Notes: generated by a model not told the origin, from the letters alone. A stretch of 64,000 nt of DNA from Ectopseudomonas chengduensis (GCF_900102635.1 NZ_FMZQ01000002.1:310001-374000); one strand, 5' to 3'; positions 45,553 to 54,171 are shown, numbered from the stretch's first letter. Numbers and translations are program-made.

Positions 45553-46449
45553 TTAACCCTTCAACGCCAAAATGCGTCTGGCACCGTTAAGTACAATGCC
45601 CCCCGCGATGGTGCCGATAATCAGATCCGGATAATTGGAACCGGTCCACGCGACCAGGGCGCCGGCGGTGATGACCCCCAGGTTGATCACCACGTCGTTG
45701 GCCGAGAATATCCAGCTTGCCTTCATGTGCGCCCCGCCTTCCCGATGTTTGGATATGAGCAGCAGACAACTGGTATTGGCAATCAATGCGACGAATGCGA
45801 TAGCCATCATCACCAGCGATTCAGGCTCACTACCGAATACAAAGCGTCTCACCACCTCTACGAGCACGCCCACAGCCAAGATCAGTTGCAGTACACCAGC
45901 AAGATGCGCGGCACGTACCTGCATTTTCACGCTATGTCCAACCGCATAAAGGGCAAGCCCGTACACCGCCGCATCGGCAAAATTGTCCAGGGATTCTCCA
46001 ATCAGGCCGGTGGACCGGGCGATCAGACCGGCAGTCATTTCCACCACGAACAGAAGTGCATTGATGCCGAGCAACCAGCGCAGGGTCCCGGATTCTTGCT
46101 TAGCAGAAGCTGCCGAAAACTCGGCGGCCTTGATGGTCTCCGGATTTGCAGCGACGGTTTCCTGAAGCGAGGCGCCTAGCCCCAAGGTCTTCAGTTTCGA
46201 GGTGACGGGCTCGACCTCGCCGTCATGCACGACCTTCAGCCGGCGGTTCGACAAGTCGAAGGACAGCGCCCGAATCTCCTCAAAGCCGTTCAGGGCTAGG
46301 CGAATCATTCGTTCTTCTGATGGACAGTCCATCTTCGGCACGGCATAAACACTGACCCATCTCCCTGGCGCCTCGGAGGAGGCCTGTATATCGGTATCCG
46401 CTGCGGACGTTGCATCACCGCCACAGGCGCCACCACAGGATTTGCTCAT
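45553..46449 (-). CDS. Cation diffusion facilitator with Cys-rich N-terminus
   Basis: 298 residues from the Met at 46449. The beginning SKSCGGACGGDATSAADTD is Cys-rich, then an HMA-like segment (VYAVPKMDCPSEERMIRLAL), then six membrane helices with the metal site GESLDNFADAAVYGLALYAV. Family CDF exports Zn/Co/Cd/Ni. Related to the czcD-like gene of ISPpu12. Divergent from the MerR regulator, which should control it. Confidence 0.9.
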   Translation of the reverse strand: MSKSCGGACGGDATSAADTDIQASSEAPGRWVSVYAVPKMDCPSEERMIRLALNGFEEIRALSFDLSNRRLKVVHDGEVEPVTSKLKTLGLGASLQETVAANPETIKAAEFSAASAKQESGTLRWLLGINALLFVVEMTAGLIARSTGLIGESLDNFADAAVYGLALYAVGHSVKMQVRAAHLAGVLQLILAVGVLVEVVRRFVFGSEPESLVMMAIAFVALIANTSCLLLISKHREGGAHMKASWIFSANDVVINLGVITAGALVAWTGSNYPDLIIGTIAGGIVLNGARRILALKG

Positions 46450-46482
46450 GATACGACTCCACTTGAACAATGTTGTGGTACC

Positions 46483-46513
46483 ATTTAAAACTATAAAGCT
46501 ACTATAAGGTCAA
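46483..46513 (-). promoter_or_regulatory. MerR-type promoter for the cation exporter
   Basis: On the minus strand: TTGACC, a 19-bp gap containing the dyad TATAGTAGCTTTATAGT, then TTAAAT. The long spacer with a dyad is the hallmark of promoters activated by MerR-family metal regulators. Confidence 0.6.
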
Positions 46514-46544
46514 TAGAGTAAAGAATCCGTTGGGGAGGAGGCTG

Positions 46545-46952
46545 ATGCGCATTGGTCAGTTGGCGCAGTTGGTAGGGGTCGAAACACAGACGATCCGCTT
46601 CTATGAACAGCAGGGCTTGTTGCCGCCGCCTGATCGGCAGGACAACGGTTACCGTGTCTATACCGAGAAGCATGGTGAGGGGCTGGCCTTCATCCGTCGC
46701 TGCAGAATCCTGGGCCTGTCACTGGCTGAGATTCACGAACTACAGAGCTATCAGGACGACCCTCATCAGCCTTGTACCGCCGTCAACGCCTTGCTCGATG
46801 ATCACATCTCTCATGTGCGGTCGCAGATAACCGCTCTGCAAGCGCTTGAGAAACAACTCGTTTCACTGAGAGCGAGTTGCAACGATGACCGGGAAGTTGA
46901 GGCGTGTGGGGTTCTTGCTGGAATTAGCGAAGGAAACATGCACCAGCAGTAG
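46545..46952 (+). CDS. MerR-family metal-responsive regulator
   Basis: 135 residues from ATG 46545, preceded by GGGGAGGAGG. MerR helix-turn-helix RIGQLAQLVGVETQTIRFYE, QQGLLPPPDRQDNGYRVY, then coiled coil. Cys in PHQPCTAVNALLDD and ASCNDDREVEACGVLAG match CadR/PbrR-type metal sites (Cd/Pb/Zn). The final residues GNMHQQ carry a His. It most likely activates the divergent exporter. Confidence 0.92.
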   Translation: MRIGQLAQLVGVETQTIRFYEQQGLLPPPDRQDNGYRVYTEKHGEGLAFIRRCRILGLSLAEIHELQSYQDDPHQPCTAVNALLDDHISHVRSQITALQALEKQLVSLRASCNDDREVEACGVLAGISEGNMHQQ

Positions 46953-47270
46953 GTGAAGCATCAACCAGATAATCCGATGAGATGCCGGTCTGTCTCACTC
47001 TCATGCAAAGGTAAGATCAACCATTTAATCCGCTTACCCGATTTTTTCAGAGAACTTCATTGGCATGATGGTGAACATCGATGCCGGTGATAGCTGGCGA
47101 AAGCCCAGTTATAGAAGGCTTCCAGCTGTTTCATGAGCGTCGCTGGGGCCCGTTCATGGTGAGCGTCGGGCTCGACCAGACCGCTGGCATAGCGACGGCA
47201 GCGATAGTGATTTTGCCCATTCGCGGCCTGAGCTATGATGCGCGCCCTTCGTCCTTGCGCCGCTGTCATC
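46953..47270. other. Right end of ISPpu12 and flank
   Basis: Holds the right terminal inverted repeat (47016-47039) and about 230 bp of flanking DNA. The minus strand has a fragment LEAFYNWAFASYHRHR that may be a relic of another mobile gene, but I cannot confirm it. Confidence 0.4.
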
Positions 47271-48014
47271 ATGTCTGGCAATGCCCTCTATACCGACCTG
47301 TCGGGTTACTACGATCTGATGTGCGCGGACATCGACTACGCCGCCCAGAGTCATTGCGTACACCGCTTGCAACAACTGTTCGGCAACGGCGGCAAGCGCC
47401 ACCTCGATCTGGCCTGTGGCACCGGTCCGCATGTGCGCCATTTTCTCGATGCCGGCTACTCCAGCAGCGGCCTGGACATCAACCAGCCGATGCTCGATCG
47501 CGCCGCCCAGCGCTGCCCCGAGGCACGCTTTGCCCGGCAGGACATGTGCGATTTTCAGGTCGACGAGCCGCTGGACCTGATCACCTGCTTTCTCTATTCC
47601 ATCCATTACAGCGCCAGCATCGAACGGCTCAAGGCCTGCATCGCCAGCGCGCACGGCGCCCTGGCGGTTGGCGGGGTGTTCTGCTTTAACGCGGTGGACA
47701 AGCAGCGCATCGATAACGCCTCGTTCGTTGCCCACAGCGTACGGCATGCCGAAGGGCAGTTCCGCTTCAGCTCCGGCTGGTACTACCGCGGTGAAGGCGA
47801 ACAGCAGGCGCTAAGGCTGCGTATCGAACGTACCCTCACCGAACAGACCGAGGTCTGGCACGACGAACACCCGATGGTGGCGGTGAACTTCACCGAGCTG
47901 CAGAGCCTGCTGGCGCCGTACTTCGAGGTGCAGGTGCTGGAGCACGACTATCAGCGGCTGGCGCCGTGGGATGGCAGCTCCGGCAACGCGCTGTTTGCCT
48001 GCACCAAGCGCTGA
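47271..48014 (+). CDS. SAM-dependent methyltransferase
   Basis: 247 residues from ATG 47271. Class I Rossmann motifs: HLDLACGTGPHVRHFLDAG, SSGLDINQPMLDRAA and FARQDMCDFQVDEPLDLI. The C-terminal half has an extra beta part common in small-molecule methyltransferases (UbiE/Tehb-like). The substrate is unknown. Confidence 0.88.
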   Translation: MSGNALYTDLSGYYDLMCADIDYAAQSHCVHRLQQLFGNGGKRHLDLACGTGPHVRHFLDAGYSSSGLDINQPMLDRAAQRCPEARFARQDMCDFQVDEPLDLITCFLYSIHYSASIERLKACIASAHGALAVGGVFCFNAVDKQRIDNASFVAHSVRHAEGQFRFSSGWYYRGEGEQQALRLRIERTLTEQTEVWHDEHPMVAVNFTELQSLLAPYFEVQVLEHDYQRLAPWDGSSGNALFACTKR

Positions 48015-48049
48015 GGCGAGGCAGCGTCATCCTCGGCCTGGCCATTGCC

Positions 48050-48751
48050 TCACGCCGGCTCTTCGACGCGCTCGGCTTGCAATGAACGCTGCAGCTCGGC
48101 CACCAGCGCATCGACCTTGCCCAAGGCTTGTTTGACTGACTCGGCAAGCAGTTCACCGCCGACTTCCTGACCTTCGATGGCAATCTGGTGCACGCGGGTG
48201 ATGCCGATGAAGCCGAGCGCAGTGATCAGGTTCGGCTCCAGATGGTTCATATGCGCCATCTCTCCGCCCACATCGAAACCGACGCCGCCGCGGGCCGTGA
48301 GGATCACCGCATGGCGCGGCCGGTCGGCCAGCCTGGGTGCATAGGGATCGAGCGGGTTGCTTTCATCCACGTCCACTGTGCGGCCGGGGCGCACCACCTG
48401 GTCGATCCAGGCCTTGAGCGCGGCGGGCATGCCGAAGTTGTACAGCGGCGTGCCGATCACCAGCACGTCGGCGGCGATCAGTTCATCCACCAGGCGATCG
48501 CTTTCGGCCAGGGTGTCGTGCATCCAGGCTTCGCGTTTCGGCTCGGGCGTGAAGGATGAGGCGATCCAGTCATGGCTGATGATCGAGGGCGGATTCTGGC
48601 CGATGTCGCGGTAGGTGACGACGTCCTGCGGGCGGCGCGCCTGCCACTGGCTGATGAAGCGATGGCTGAGATTGCGGCTGTGCGAACCGTGCTGATCCTT
48701 GCCGGCGAGGCCGGGGCGGGCGCTGGCGTCGAGATGCAGAATATGGGTCAT
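48050..48751 (-). CDS. azoR: FMN-dependent NADH-azoreductase
   Basis: 233 residues from the Met at 48751 (THILHLDASARPGLAGKDQH). Flavodoxin-like fold with IGTPLYNFGMPAALKAWIDQ and TARGGVGFDVGGEMAHMNHL. Family AzoR reduces quinones and azo dyes using NADH. GGAGACTCATC is its ribosome site. It is divergent from a LysR regulator that probably controls it. Confidence 0.9.
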   Translation of the reverse strand: MTHILHLDASARPGLAGKDQHGSHSRNLSHRFISQWQARRPQDVVTYRDIGQNPPSIISHDWIASSFTPEPKREAWMHDTLAESDRLVDELIAADVLVIGTPLYNFGMPAALKAWIDQVVRPGRTVDVDESNPLDPYAPRLADRPRHAVILTARGGVGFDVGGEMAHMNHLEPNLITALGFIGITRVHQIAIEGQEVGGELLAESVKQALGKVDALVAELQRSLQAERVEEPA

Positions 48752-48896
48752 GATGAGTCTCCTGCTTGAATTTGAATTCATCTGTGATTGGCAGCAGACT
48801 CAGGCTAAGGTCGCGCCGTTCGGGCGACAAACGATCAATATTTTTCGTAATGAATGAGGAAAATTCAGGCATGAGCCGGCGCCGACTCCCTCCGCC

Positions 48897-49763
48897 TTGC
48901 GCGCCTTCGAGGCGGCGGCACGCCATGAAAGCGCCAAGCAGGCCGCGGAAGAGCTTTCCGTTACCGCCACAGCGATCAGTCACCAGATTCGCGCACTGGA
49001 AGAATCCCTCGGTGTCGCGCTGTTCGTGCGCAAGCCGCGGCAGCTGGAACTGACCATGGCCGGACGTGAACTGCAGCAGGTGCTGGAAAGCGCCTTCGAC
49101 AGCATCGGCGCCGCGGTCGAACGCCTCAGCGCAACGCCCAGCCGACAGGCCAATACCCTCAGCACCACGCCGGCAGTGGCCGTGCGCTGGCTGCTTTCCT
49201 GGGTATGCATGCTTCGCGACTCCCACCCCAATATTGACCTGCGTATCCACGCCTCGCATGAGCCAGTGGCGCTCGATGGCGTCACGGCGGATATCGCCAT
49301 TCGCTACGGCGACGGCCGCTGGCCTGGTCTGGTGGCGGAAAAACTCTTCGACAACACCTTCGTCCCGGCCTGCAGCCCGTTGCTGGGCCTGCACGACGCT
49401 GCAGACCTACCCAGGCATACGCTGATTCACTTTCGTAACCAGGCAGCGATCTCCTCGCCGATGGACTGGGCCGTCTGGCAGAAACAGGCTCAGGTGCCGG
49501 GGCTGGATGTCAGTGCCGGGTTGGTGTTCTCCGACGAAACCCACGCCGTCTCGGCGGCCGTCGGCGCCCAGGGCGTGGCGCTGATGAGCCGGCAACTGAT
49601 CGAGGATGAGCTGAGAGAGGGACGACTGGTGCAGCCCTTCGGCCCGGAACTGGAAGGTAAGCCGTTCTTTCTGGTGTACCCGGAGAGCCGCATAAATGAC
49701 CCGACCATTCTCGCGGTGCGGGAGTGGATCATGGCGGTGCCGGGTGGGTTGTGTTCGGTGTGA
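48897..49763 (+). CDS. LysR-family regulator with disturbed N-terminus
   Basis: 288 residues if TTG 48897 is used. Helix-turn-helix AKQAAEELSVTATAISHQIR, then the substrate-binding domain with MDWAVWQKQAQVPGLDVSA. A LysR protein normally starts MSRRLPPLxALRAFEAAARH. Here ATG 48871 reads SRRRLPPP, one base out of frame, with GAGGA ahead. A one-base loss near 48890 would have moved the start. Divergent from azoR. Confidence 0.85.
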   Translation: MRAFEAAARHESAKQAAEELSVTATAISHQIRALEESLGVALFVRKPRQLELTMAGRELQQVLESAFDSIGAAVERLSATPSRQANTLSTTPAVAVRWLLSWVCMLRDSHPNIDLRIHASHEPVALDGVTADIAIRYGDGRWPGLVAEKLFDNTFVPACSPLLGLHDAADLPRHTLIHFRNQAAISSPMDWAVWQKQAQVPGLDVSAGLVFSDETHAVSAAVGAQGVALMSRQLIEDELREGRLVQPFGPELEGKPFFLVYPESRINDPTILAVREWIMAVPGGLCSV

Positions 49764-49847
49764 CGACTATCTAAGAACCCGCAGCCATGGCACCCGCTAG
49801 GCATCCGTGCCAAGATTTGCTGGTACACAAGCGAGAGAGGTGAAGCC

Positions 49848-49934
49848 ATGGATCTGCAGAAGATCGAGGATGAAGCCCTGCATCTTTCCAAGAAGGAGCG
49901 GGCATCGCTGATCCAGTCAATGCAGCGCGCGTGA
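49848..49934 (+). pseudogene. Truncated antitoxin of the addiction-module type
   Basis: 28 codons: MDLQKIEDEALHLSKKERAS then LIQSMQRA and stop. Full members of this unstable antitoxin family are about 70 residues and begin in the same way. The end has been lost where the GNAT gene now lies; no toxin gene is next to it. Confidence 0.6.
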
Positions 49935-50612
49935 AGGCAGGCGCTCGTCGACCAACTGCTGAGCCTGCAGGGCGAGCGTGTCGAGGTGCGCGTCACGCTG
50001 TTTTTCCGCCTGTTGCATGGCGCGCTGGCCGTGCTGCTTGAGCAGGTAGGCGTGAATCTGCCTGACCTCAGTGGAGGCAAACACCGGCGCCAGGTCGGCG
50101 ACCGCCACCATGCCGCTGGAGCGATAGTCGCGGCTGCTCATCACCACCAGCGCACCCTGAGCGGCCAGCACCTGCAAACCCAGGGCCTCGAACAGCGGCA
50201 CCTTGCCTGCCACGCAGGCCAGCTCCAGGTGCGGGCGTCGCTCCAGCACGCGTCTTAGAAGCGCCCGGCCGATGCCCTGAGCACGATACTCGCTGTGAAC
50301 CGCTAGATAGGCGAGGGTGCAGGCGGCAGCATCGTCCGGGCTCGGCAGATACAGGGCAAACCCCAGCACACGGGCCGGGTCTTCATCGTCCAGCGCCAGT
50401 AGCAACTGCACCGGGCCTTCGGCCTCGCCGTTCATGGTCTGCAGGTGCAGATGCAGCTCATAGCCGATCACGTACTGGTACAGCTGATACAGCGGATTGC
50501 TCGGCAGCAGCGGTACCGCGCTGACATCGGCGAAGTAGTCCACCACCATCTGCTGCACCTGGCTTTTCAGGGACTCGGGCGGCGGGCTGCTGAGGTGGGA
50601 AAGGGTGAACAT
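49917..50612 (-). CDS. GNAT N-acetyltransferase
   Basis: 231 residues from the Met at 50612 (FTLSHLSSPPPESLKSQVQ). The longer frame to 50759 is an artefact overlapping the cyclase. Motif A: LAVHSEYRAQGIGRALLRRV. The C-terminal 60 residues form an extra helical tail (KQRDAHLDTLALQAQQLVDE). The substrate is unknown. Confidence 0.85.
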   Translation of the reverse strand: MFTLSHLSSPPPESLKSQVQQMVVDYFADVSAVPLLPSNPLYQLYQYVIGYELHLHLQTMNGEAEGPVQLLLALDDEDPARVLGFALYLPSPDDAAACTLAYLAVHSEYRAQGIGRALLRRVLERRPHLELACVAGKVPLFEALGLQVLAAQGALVVMSSRDYRSSGMVAVADLAPVFASTEVRQIHAYLLKQHGQRAMQQAEKQRDAHLDTLALQAQQLVDERLPSRALH

Positions 50613-50721
50613 CGGTATATGGGGTCCGCTGGAGAATGCGTGGGCCGTGGATTGTAACCCGCGGGCTGCGCGCATGATCCGTCTCCGGCTTACAGTTCGG
50701 TGCTGCTGGGTGTTGTTGCCG

Positions 50722-51894
50722 CTATCCGGTCGGCCGCGACTCGCCACCTGTGCGGTCATCCACCCGCGTGCTGTTGCGGCCGCCGCGCTTGGACTGATAG
50801 AGCGCGGCGTCGCCTTGTTCGATCAGTGCTGCCAGGCTGGCCGGTGGTCGGTCGAACAGCGTGGCGCCGATACTCAGGGTGACGGCCTGCGGTGTGGCGA
50901 AAGCCTGCGATGCCATGTGATTGAAGCGTTGGCGCAGCGTATCGCCCAGGGCCACGACGCGCTCAGTCGACGCATCGCCCATCAGGATGACGAACTCGTC
51001 GCCGCCCAGGCGAGCGGTGAGCGCGCGCTCCGGCAGCAGCGCGCGCAGCATCTCGCCGAGGGCTATCAGCAGGCGGTCCCCCGCAAGGTGGCCGTGGAGA
51101 TCGTTGGCCTGCTTGAAGTTGTCGATATCGATCAGCAGCAGCGCGCCAGGGCGAGCCGGCGAGGTTTCCTTCAGCAGGTTGTCGGCTCTCGCTTCCAGCG
51201 CGCGGCGGTTGTATAGAGCGGTCAGCGGATCGCGAGCGGCCAGGCGCTCGATGCGTTTCTCGCGGCGCCAACGTACGGTGCCGGTCATCGACAGGGCAAT
51301 CAGCATCAGGGCCATGGCACCTTCCACCAGCGACACCTGGATGATCAAACCACGAAAGGCGCTCAGGTCTATCAGCGTGCCGGGAATCACGGCGGTCATT
51401 GCTTTGGCCGCATAGAACAGGCCATGCATCAGCAATACATAGCGCAACTGAACGGCGCCCACGCTCAATGACCTGCCATGAGGGCGCAGCAGGGCGCTGG
51501 CCTTGAGGGTGACCAGGGCGACCAGCATCGAGTTGGTGAACAGCATGACTCGGGACCACAGCGGTCCCTCCGGCAGGAGCAGCATCGCCAGCCAGGCGAC
51601 GAAAATCAGGTACCAGGCTCGCGAGAAGCGCGCCTCGGTGAAGCGTGCAACGCCCAGCAGGAACAACCAGTGGGCCGTGACCAGCAGGCCATTGGCGAAC
51701 CAGATACCGATCAGGATCAGGCCGCTGCCGCGCAGCAGGGCAAGGGTCGAGCCGATGGCGATGGTCGCGAAGCCCGCACTCCAGAACAGCAAGGGCGACT
51801 CTCTTACGTTGCGCCACTCCACCGCCAGGTACAGCGCAGCGGCCACGGCGAGGGCGACGGTGAGGGTCAGCATGGTGGGGGCGTCGAACGCCAT
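50722..51894 (-). CDS. Membrane diguanylate cyclase
   Basis: 390 residues. About seven N-terminal helices, then GGDEF active site ARLGGDEFVILMGD. The upstream place for the RxxD inhibitory motif reads LPERALTARL, so product inhibition may be missing. The C-terminal tail is polar (DDRTGGESRPTG). Confidence 0.9.
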   Translation of the reverse strand: MAFDAPTMLTLTVALAVAAALYLAVEWRNVRESPLLFWSAGFATIAIGSTLALLRGSGLILIGIWFANGLLVTAHWLFLLGVARFTEARFSRAWYLIFVAWLAMLLLPEGPLWSRVMLFTNSMLVALVTLKASALLRPHGRSLSVGAVQLRYVLLMHGLFYAAKAMTAVIPGTLIDLSAFRGLIIQVSLVEGAMALMLIALSMTGTVRWRREKRIERLAARDPLTALYNRRALEARADNLLKETSPARPGALLLIDIDNFKQANDLHGHLAGDRLLIALGEMLRALLPERALTARLGGDEFVILMGDASTERVVALGDTLRQRFNHMASQAFATPQAVTLSIGATLFDRPPASLAALIEQGDAALYQSKRGGRNSTRVDDRTGGESRPTG

Positions 51895-52121
51895 GTTCTG
51901 CAGGGCCTGTATGGATCGATGACGAGCGCGCGGTGGGCATCACACCGGCGGTCTTTGGGGAGCAGAGTTTAAGGGGTAGTGATGATTTTCCAAGGGCTGA
52001 CGGTCGAGCAACATCGGCGTTGGGCGCTTTACCTGTGGCTTGAGCAACTCCAGTGCTGCAACCGGGCTTGGCGCGTCTCGGGTAACATGGCGCGCCCTGA
52101 ACGCCGACCCGGACGCGCCTT

Positions 52122-52457
52122 ATGCCATCGCCGAAACGAAAACACTCAGGCATCGAGCGCGAGCTGATCCGCACCCTGACCCTTGCCTGTGAAACGGCAA
52201 AAAGCGAAATCGTCGGCTTCCAATGGCTGACCCATGACGTGGACTACGAGCGGTTTCCGCAGAGCTTGCGCGTGATCTGGATGTTCGACAGCGAGGCGAG
52301 CAGGGCGCGCGCACTCGCCAGTTCGGACAAGGCGCGAATGCTGGCGCTGACGTTAGGCGCTTTCGATGAAGTGGGCATCAGCGTTTCCAACATCGCTGAA
52401 CACGTAGCGTTCTCGGTCGAGCGACCGGCAAGGGGCAAGCGTGGCCAAGGACATTGA
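52122..52457 (+). CDS. Hypothetical protein (fis-like context not found)
   Basis: 111 residues. Basic start PSPKRKHSGIEREL, a compact alpha/beta region with GFQWLTHDVDYERFPQSLRV, and a basic end. Family not recognised. Overlaps the next gene by 17 bp, so they are probably expressed together. Confidence 0.65.
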   Translation: MPSPKRKHSGIERELIRTLTLACETAKSEIVGFQWLTHDVDYERFPQSLRVIWMFDSEASRARALASSDKARMLALTLGAFDEVGISVSNIAEHVAFSVERPARGKRGQGH

Positions 52458-52632
52458 GAACCCCTGCGTGTCGCTGTGCCAGCTCAACAGCGAGCTGTGC
52501 GTCAGTTGCGGGCGCACGCGTGAGGAAATCCGCAAATGGCGGGGCATGAAACGGCCGGAGAAGATGGCCTGCGTGCAGAAGGCCGCGGCGCGGATGAAGG
52601 CGATTGCCAAGAAGAAGGGTAAAGGTCAGTAG
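52441..52632 (+). CDS. DUF1289 Cys-rich small protein
   Basis: 63 residues with the four-Cys signature CVSLCQLNSELCVSCGRTRE, then WRGMKRPEKMACVQ and a basic tail. DUF1289 proteins are thought to bind a metal or iron-sulfur site. Start GTG 52441. Confidence 0.88.
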   Translation: MAKDIENPCVSLCQLNSELCVSCGRTREEIRKWRGMKRPEKMACVQKAAARMKAIAKKKGKGQ

Positions 52633-52658
52633 GGTGGATGACGCTTTTTTCATCCACC
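52629..52658 (+). repeat. 30-bp repeat, copy 1 (terminator-like hairpin)
   Basis: Identical to 53338-53367. Inside is GGTGGATG / CATCCACC around a T-rich loop. It follows the DUF1289 stop. Confidence 0.8.
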
Positions 52659-52675
52659 GTCAGCGGTTGTCCGGG

Positions 52676-53242
52676 CTACTTACTAAGCCGTGCGATCACA
52701 TCCTCTGATGACATGACCTCAGCATATTCGGCGCCCAGTATGGCCAACGTCAGCTCGTGCACGGTCGAGGCATCCCAGCGGGTTCCACCTGGCCCTGTTA
52801 CAGGTACGGCAGTTGTGGCATCTGACGGGAGGATGATGCTGTACCCGAGCGCTTTGCCTGCGCGGACGGTGGCATCCATGCTGTTGTGAATCACAACGCC
52901 CGTCAGCACGATGCGATTTGCATTCATTCCCTTCAGCGTGGCATCCAGTTGGGTGCCTATGAACGCGCAGTTTTCATGCTTGATGATGACGGCCTCGCCC
53001 TCTATCGGCGCGACTTCCTTTTTGATGCCATTCCAGGGGCCGTGAAGGTAATAGCTGGAGGTGGGCGTCTTTTCATCGTGCTTTACGTGAAGAACTGGCC
53101 AGCCGTTTGATCGCCAGAATTGCAGGAGACGTTGGATGACGGACAGGTAACCGGGGTGACTTTTGTCATTCCAGACGGGCTGGTCGATGGCGTCCTGAAC
53201 GTCGAGGATGATCAAGGGGATTGGGCTGGGCGTGTTCGGCAT
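52676..53242 (-). CDS. Isochorismatase-fold hydrolase lacking the catalytic Cys
   Basis: 188 residues. Catalytic Asp is in PLIILDVQDAID, Lys in AVIIKHENCAFIGTQLD. The usual Cys site (G-V-x-T-x-x-C-V-x-A-T) reads GVVIHNSMDATV, with Ser in place of Cys. This recalls true isochorismatases such as EntB/PhzD, which also do not use a Cys. The gene is flanked on both sides by the same 30-bp repeat. Confidence 0.85.
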   Translation of the reverse strand: MPNTPSPIPLIILDVQDAIDQPVWNDKSHPGYLSVIQRLLQFWRSNGWPVLHVKHDEKTPTSSYYLHGPWNGIKKEVAPIEGEAVIIKHENCAFIGTQLDATLKGMNANRIVLTGVVIHNSMDATVRAGKALGYSIILPSDATTAVPVTGPGGTRWDASTVHELTLAILGAEYAEVMSSEDVIARLSK

Positions 53243-53337
53243 TTGGTGTCGTCTCCTTACGATGTGGGTGCAGTGTGCTGCAGTGTTTTTCTATCAACAA
53301 CCATGGCAGCTCGATAGCTTCAGCGTTGCCGGCAGGC

Positions 53338-53367
53338 GTAGGGTGGATGACGCTTTTTTCATCCACC
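53338..53367 (+). repeat. 30-bp repeat, copy 2
   Basis: Exact copy, same orientation, of 52629-52658. The two enclose about 680 bp that contain the isochorismatase-like gene. Confidence 0.8.
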
Positions 53368-53439
53368 ATTGCGATGGTGAGCCAGCTCTCTTCCCTTCGG
53401 CGTGAACCCGCCGCTTCTACGTTGTTGCCGATACCGGTT

Positions 53440-54010
53440 CCGCTCTTACAGCGGCTCACTTTTGGCAGACGCCCCAAAAGTAAGCAAAAGGTCTCTGCCC
53501 CTGCCATCCGGCCCGACTTCGTCGGGTTCCCTCGCTCCATCATTGCTCCAGGGGCACGCCGCGAAGGGCCATCCCTGGCCCATCGCGGCTCTCGCGGCAT
53601 CCATGCCGCTCAACCCCTTACACAACGATTCCACTCGGCCTCCTGACGGGGCGTTTGGCGTTGCCTGCGAGATTGGCGTACCAGAATCCAAAGAAGCCCA
53701 AGCATTGCGGCAAAGCCGCAATGCTTGGGCTCTGCTTTTTTCTTTTTGTTTTTTCTGCGCGGACAGGTCAGGCGACTCGGTCTCCGAATCCCGTCAGGAG
53801 GCCGAGTGGAGGTGCTGTGGAGAGGGGCGTTTGGCATGGATGCCAAACGAGGAGTGATGGGCCAGGGATGGCCCTTCGCGACGACCCTCGGAGCAGAGCC
53901 GGAGCGAGGGGAGTTTCGCGCAGCGAAACCCGGATGCCGGGCGCGCTTTCTCTTTGGTTACTTTCTCTTTCGCGCGAGCAAAGAGAAAGTGACTCGCCGT
54001 AAGGGCGAAA
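53440..54010. repeat. Large imperfect palindrome, no protein-coding gene
   Basis: About 570 bp. The arms mirror each other around a perfect 17-bp hairpin at 53695-53731 (AGCCCAAGCATTGCGGC, loop AAA). CGCGAAGGGCCATCCCTGGC at 53560 has its complement at 53857-53880 (24 bp identical), and CCACTCGGCCTCCTGACGGG at 53631 pairs with 53790-53809, both at matching distance from the centre. Short ORFs here are shadows. No transposase is present. Confidence 0.85.
53695..53731. terminator. Central hairpin of the palindrome
   Basis: 17-bp perfect stem with AAA loop, followed on the plus strand by CTGCTTTTTTCTTTTTG, which looks like a strong intrinsic terminator. Confidence 0.6.
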
Positions 54011-54037
54011 CCAGTAGAAGAGCGCGACACAGAAAAT

Positions 54038-54056
54038 AAATCTGTCCCCTTTTTCT
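54038..54056 (+). repeat. 19-bp direct repeat, copy 1
   Basis: AAATCTGTCCCCTTTTTCT, repeated exactly at 54172-54190. Confidence 0.7.
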
Positions 54057-54171
54057 GCGAGCACTCAAGCGAAGGCCAAAACCCTATCCACTACTAACCC
54101 GAGCGCGCCCAGCGCAACGCACGGAAATCCAGAAGAAGGGACATCCAAGGAGGGCTAAGTAAGTGCCATTC

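Larger units (their letters stand above)
43668..47039. mobile_element. ISPpu12 (ISL3 family), complete
   Basis: Ends are 24-bp imperfect inverted repeats: GGGTATACGGATTTAATGG (43668-) and the complement of GGGTAAGCGGATTAAATGG (to 47039). The total is 3372 bp, the length I recall for ISPpu12. Contents match: ISL3 transposase, lspA, a cation diffusion gene and a MerR-type regulator. The flanks are AT-rich (ATTTTTAT and GATTTTTT) but do not form a clean 8-bp duplication. Confidence 0.93.

Noticed and set aside
47057..47281. Minus-strand 74-codon ORF beside ISPpu12
   Set aside because: Only a weak resemblance to a transposase end; too little to call.
53446..54064. Several short ORFs in the palindrome
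   Set aside because: The same peptides appear on both arms because the DNA is an inverted repeat. No start signals.
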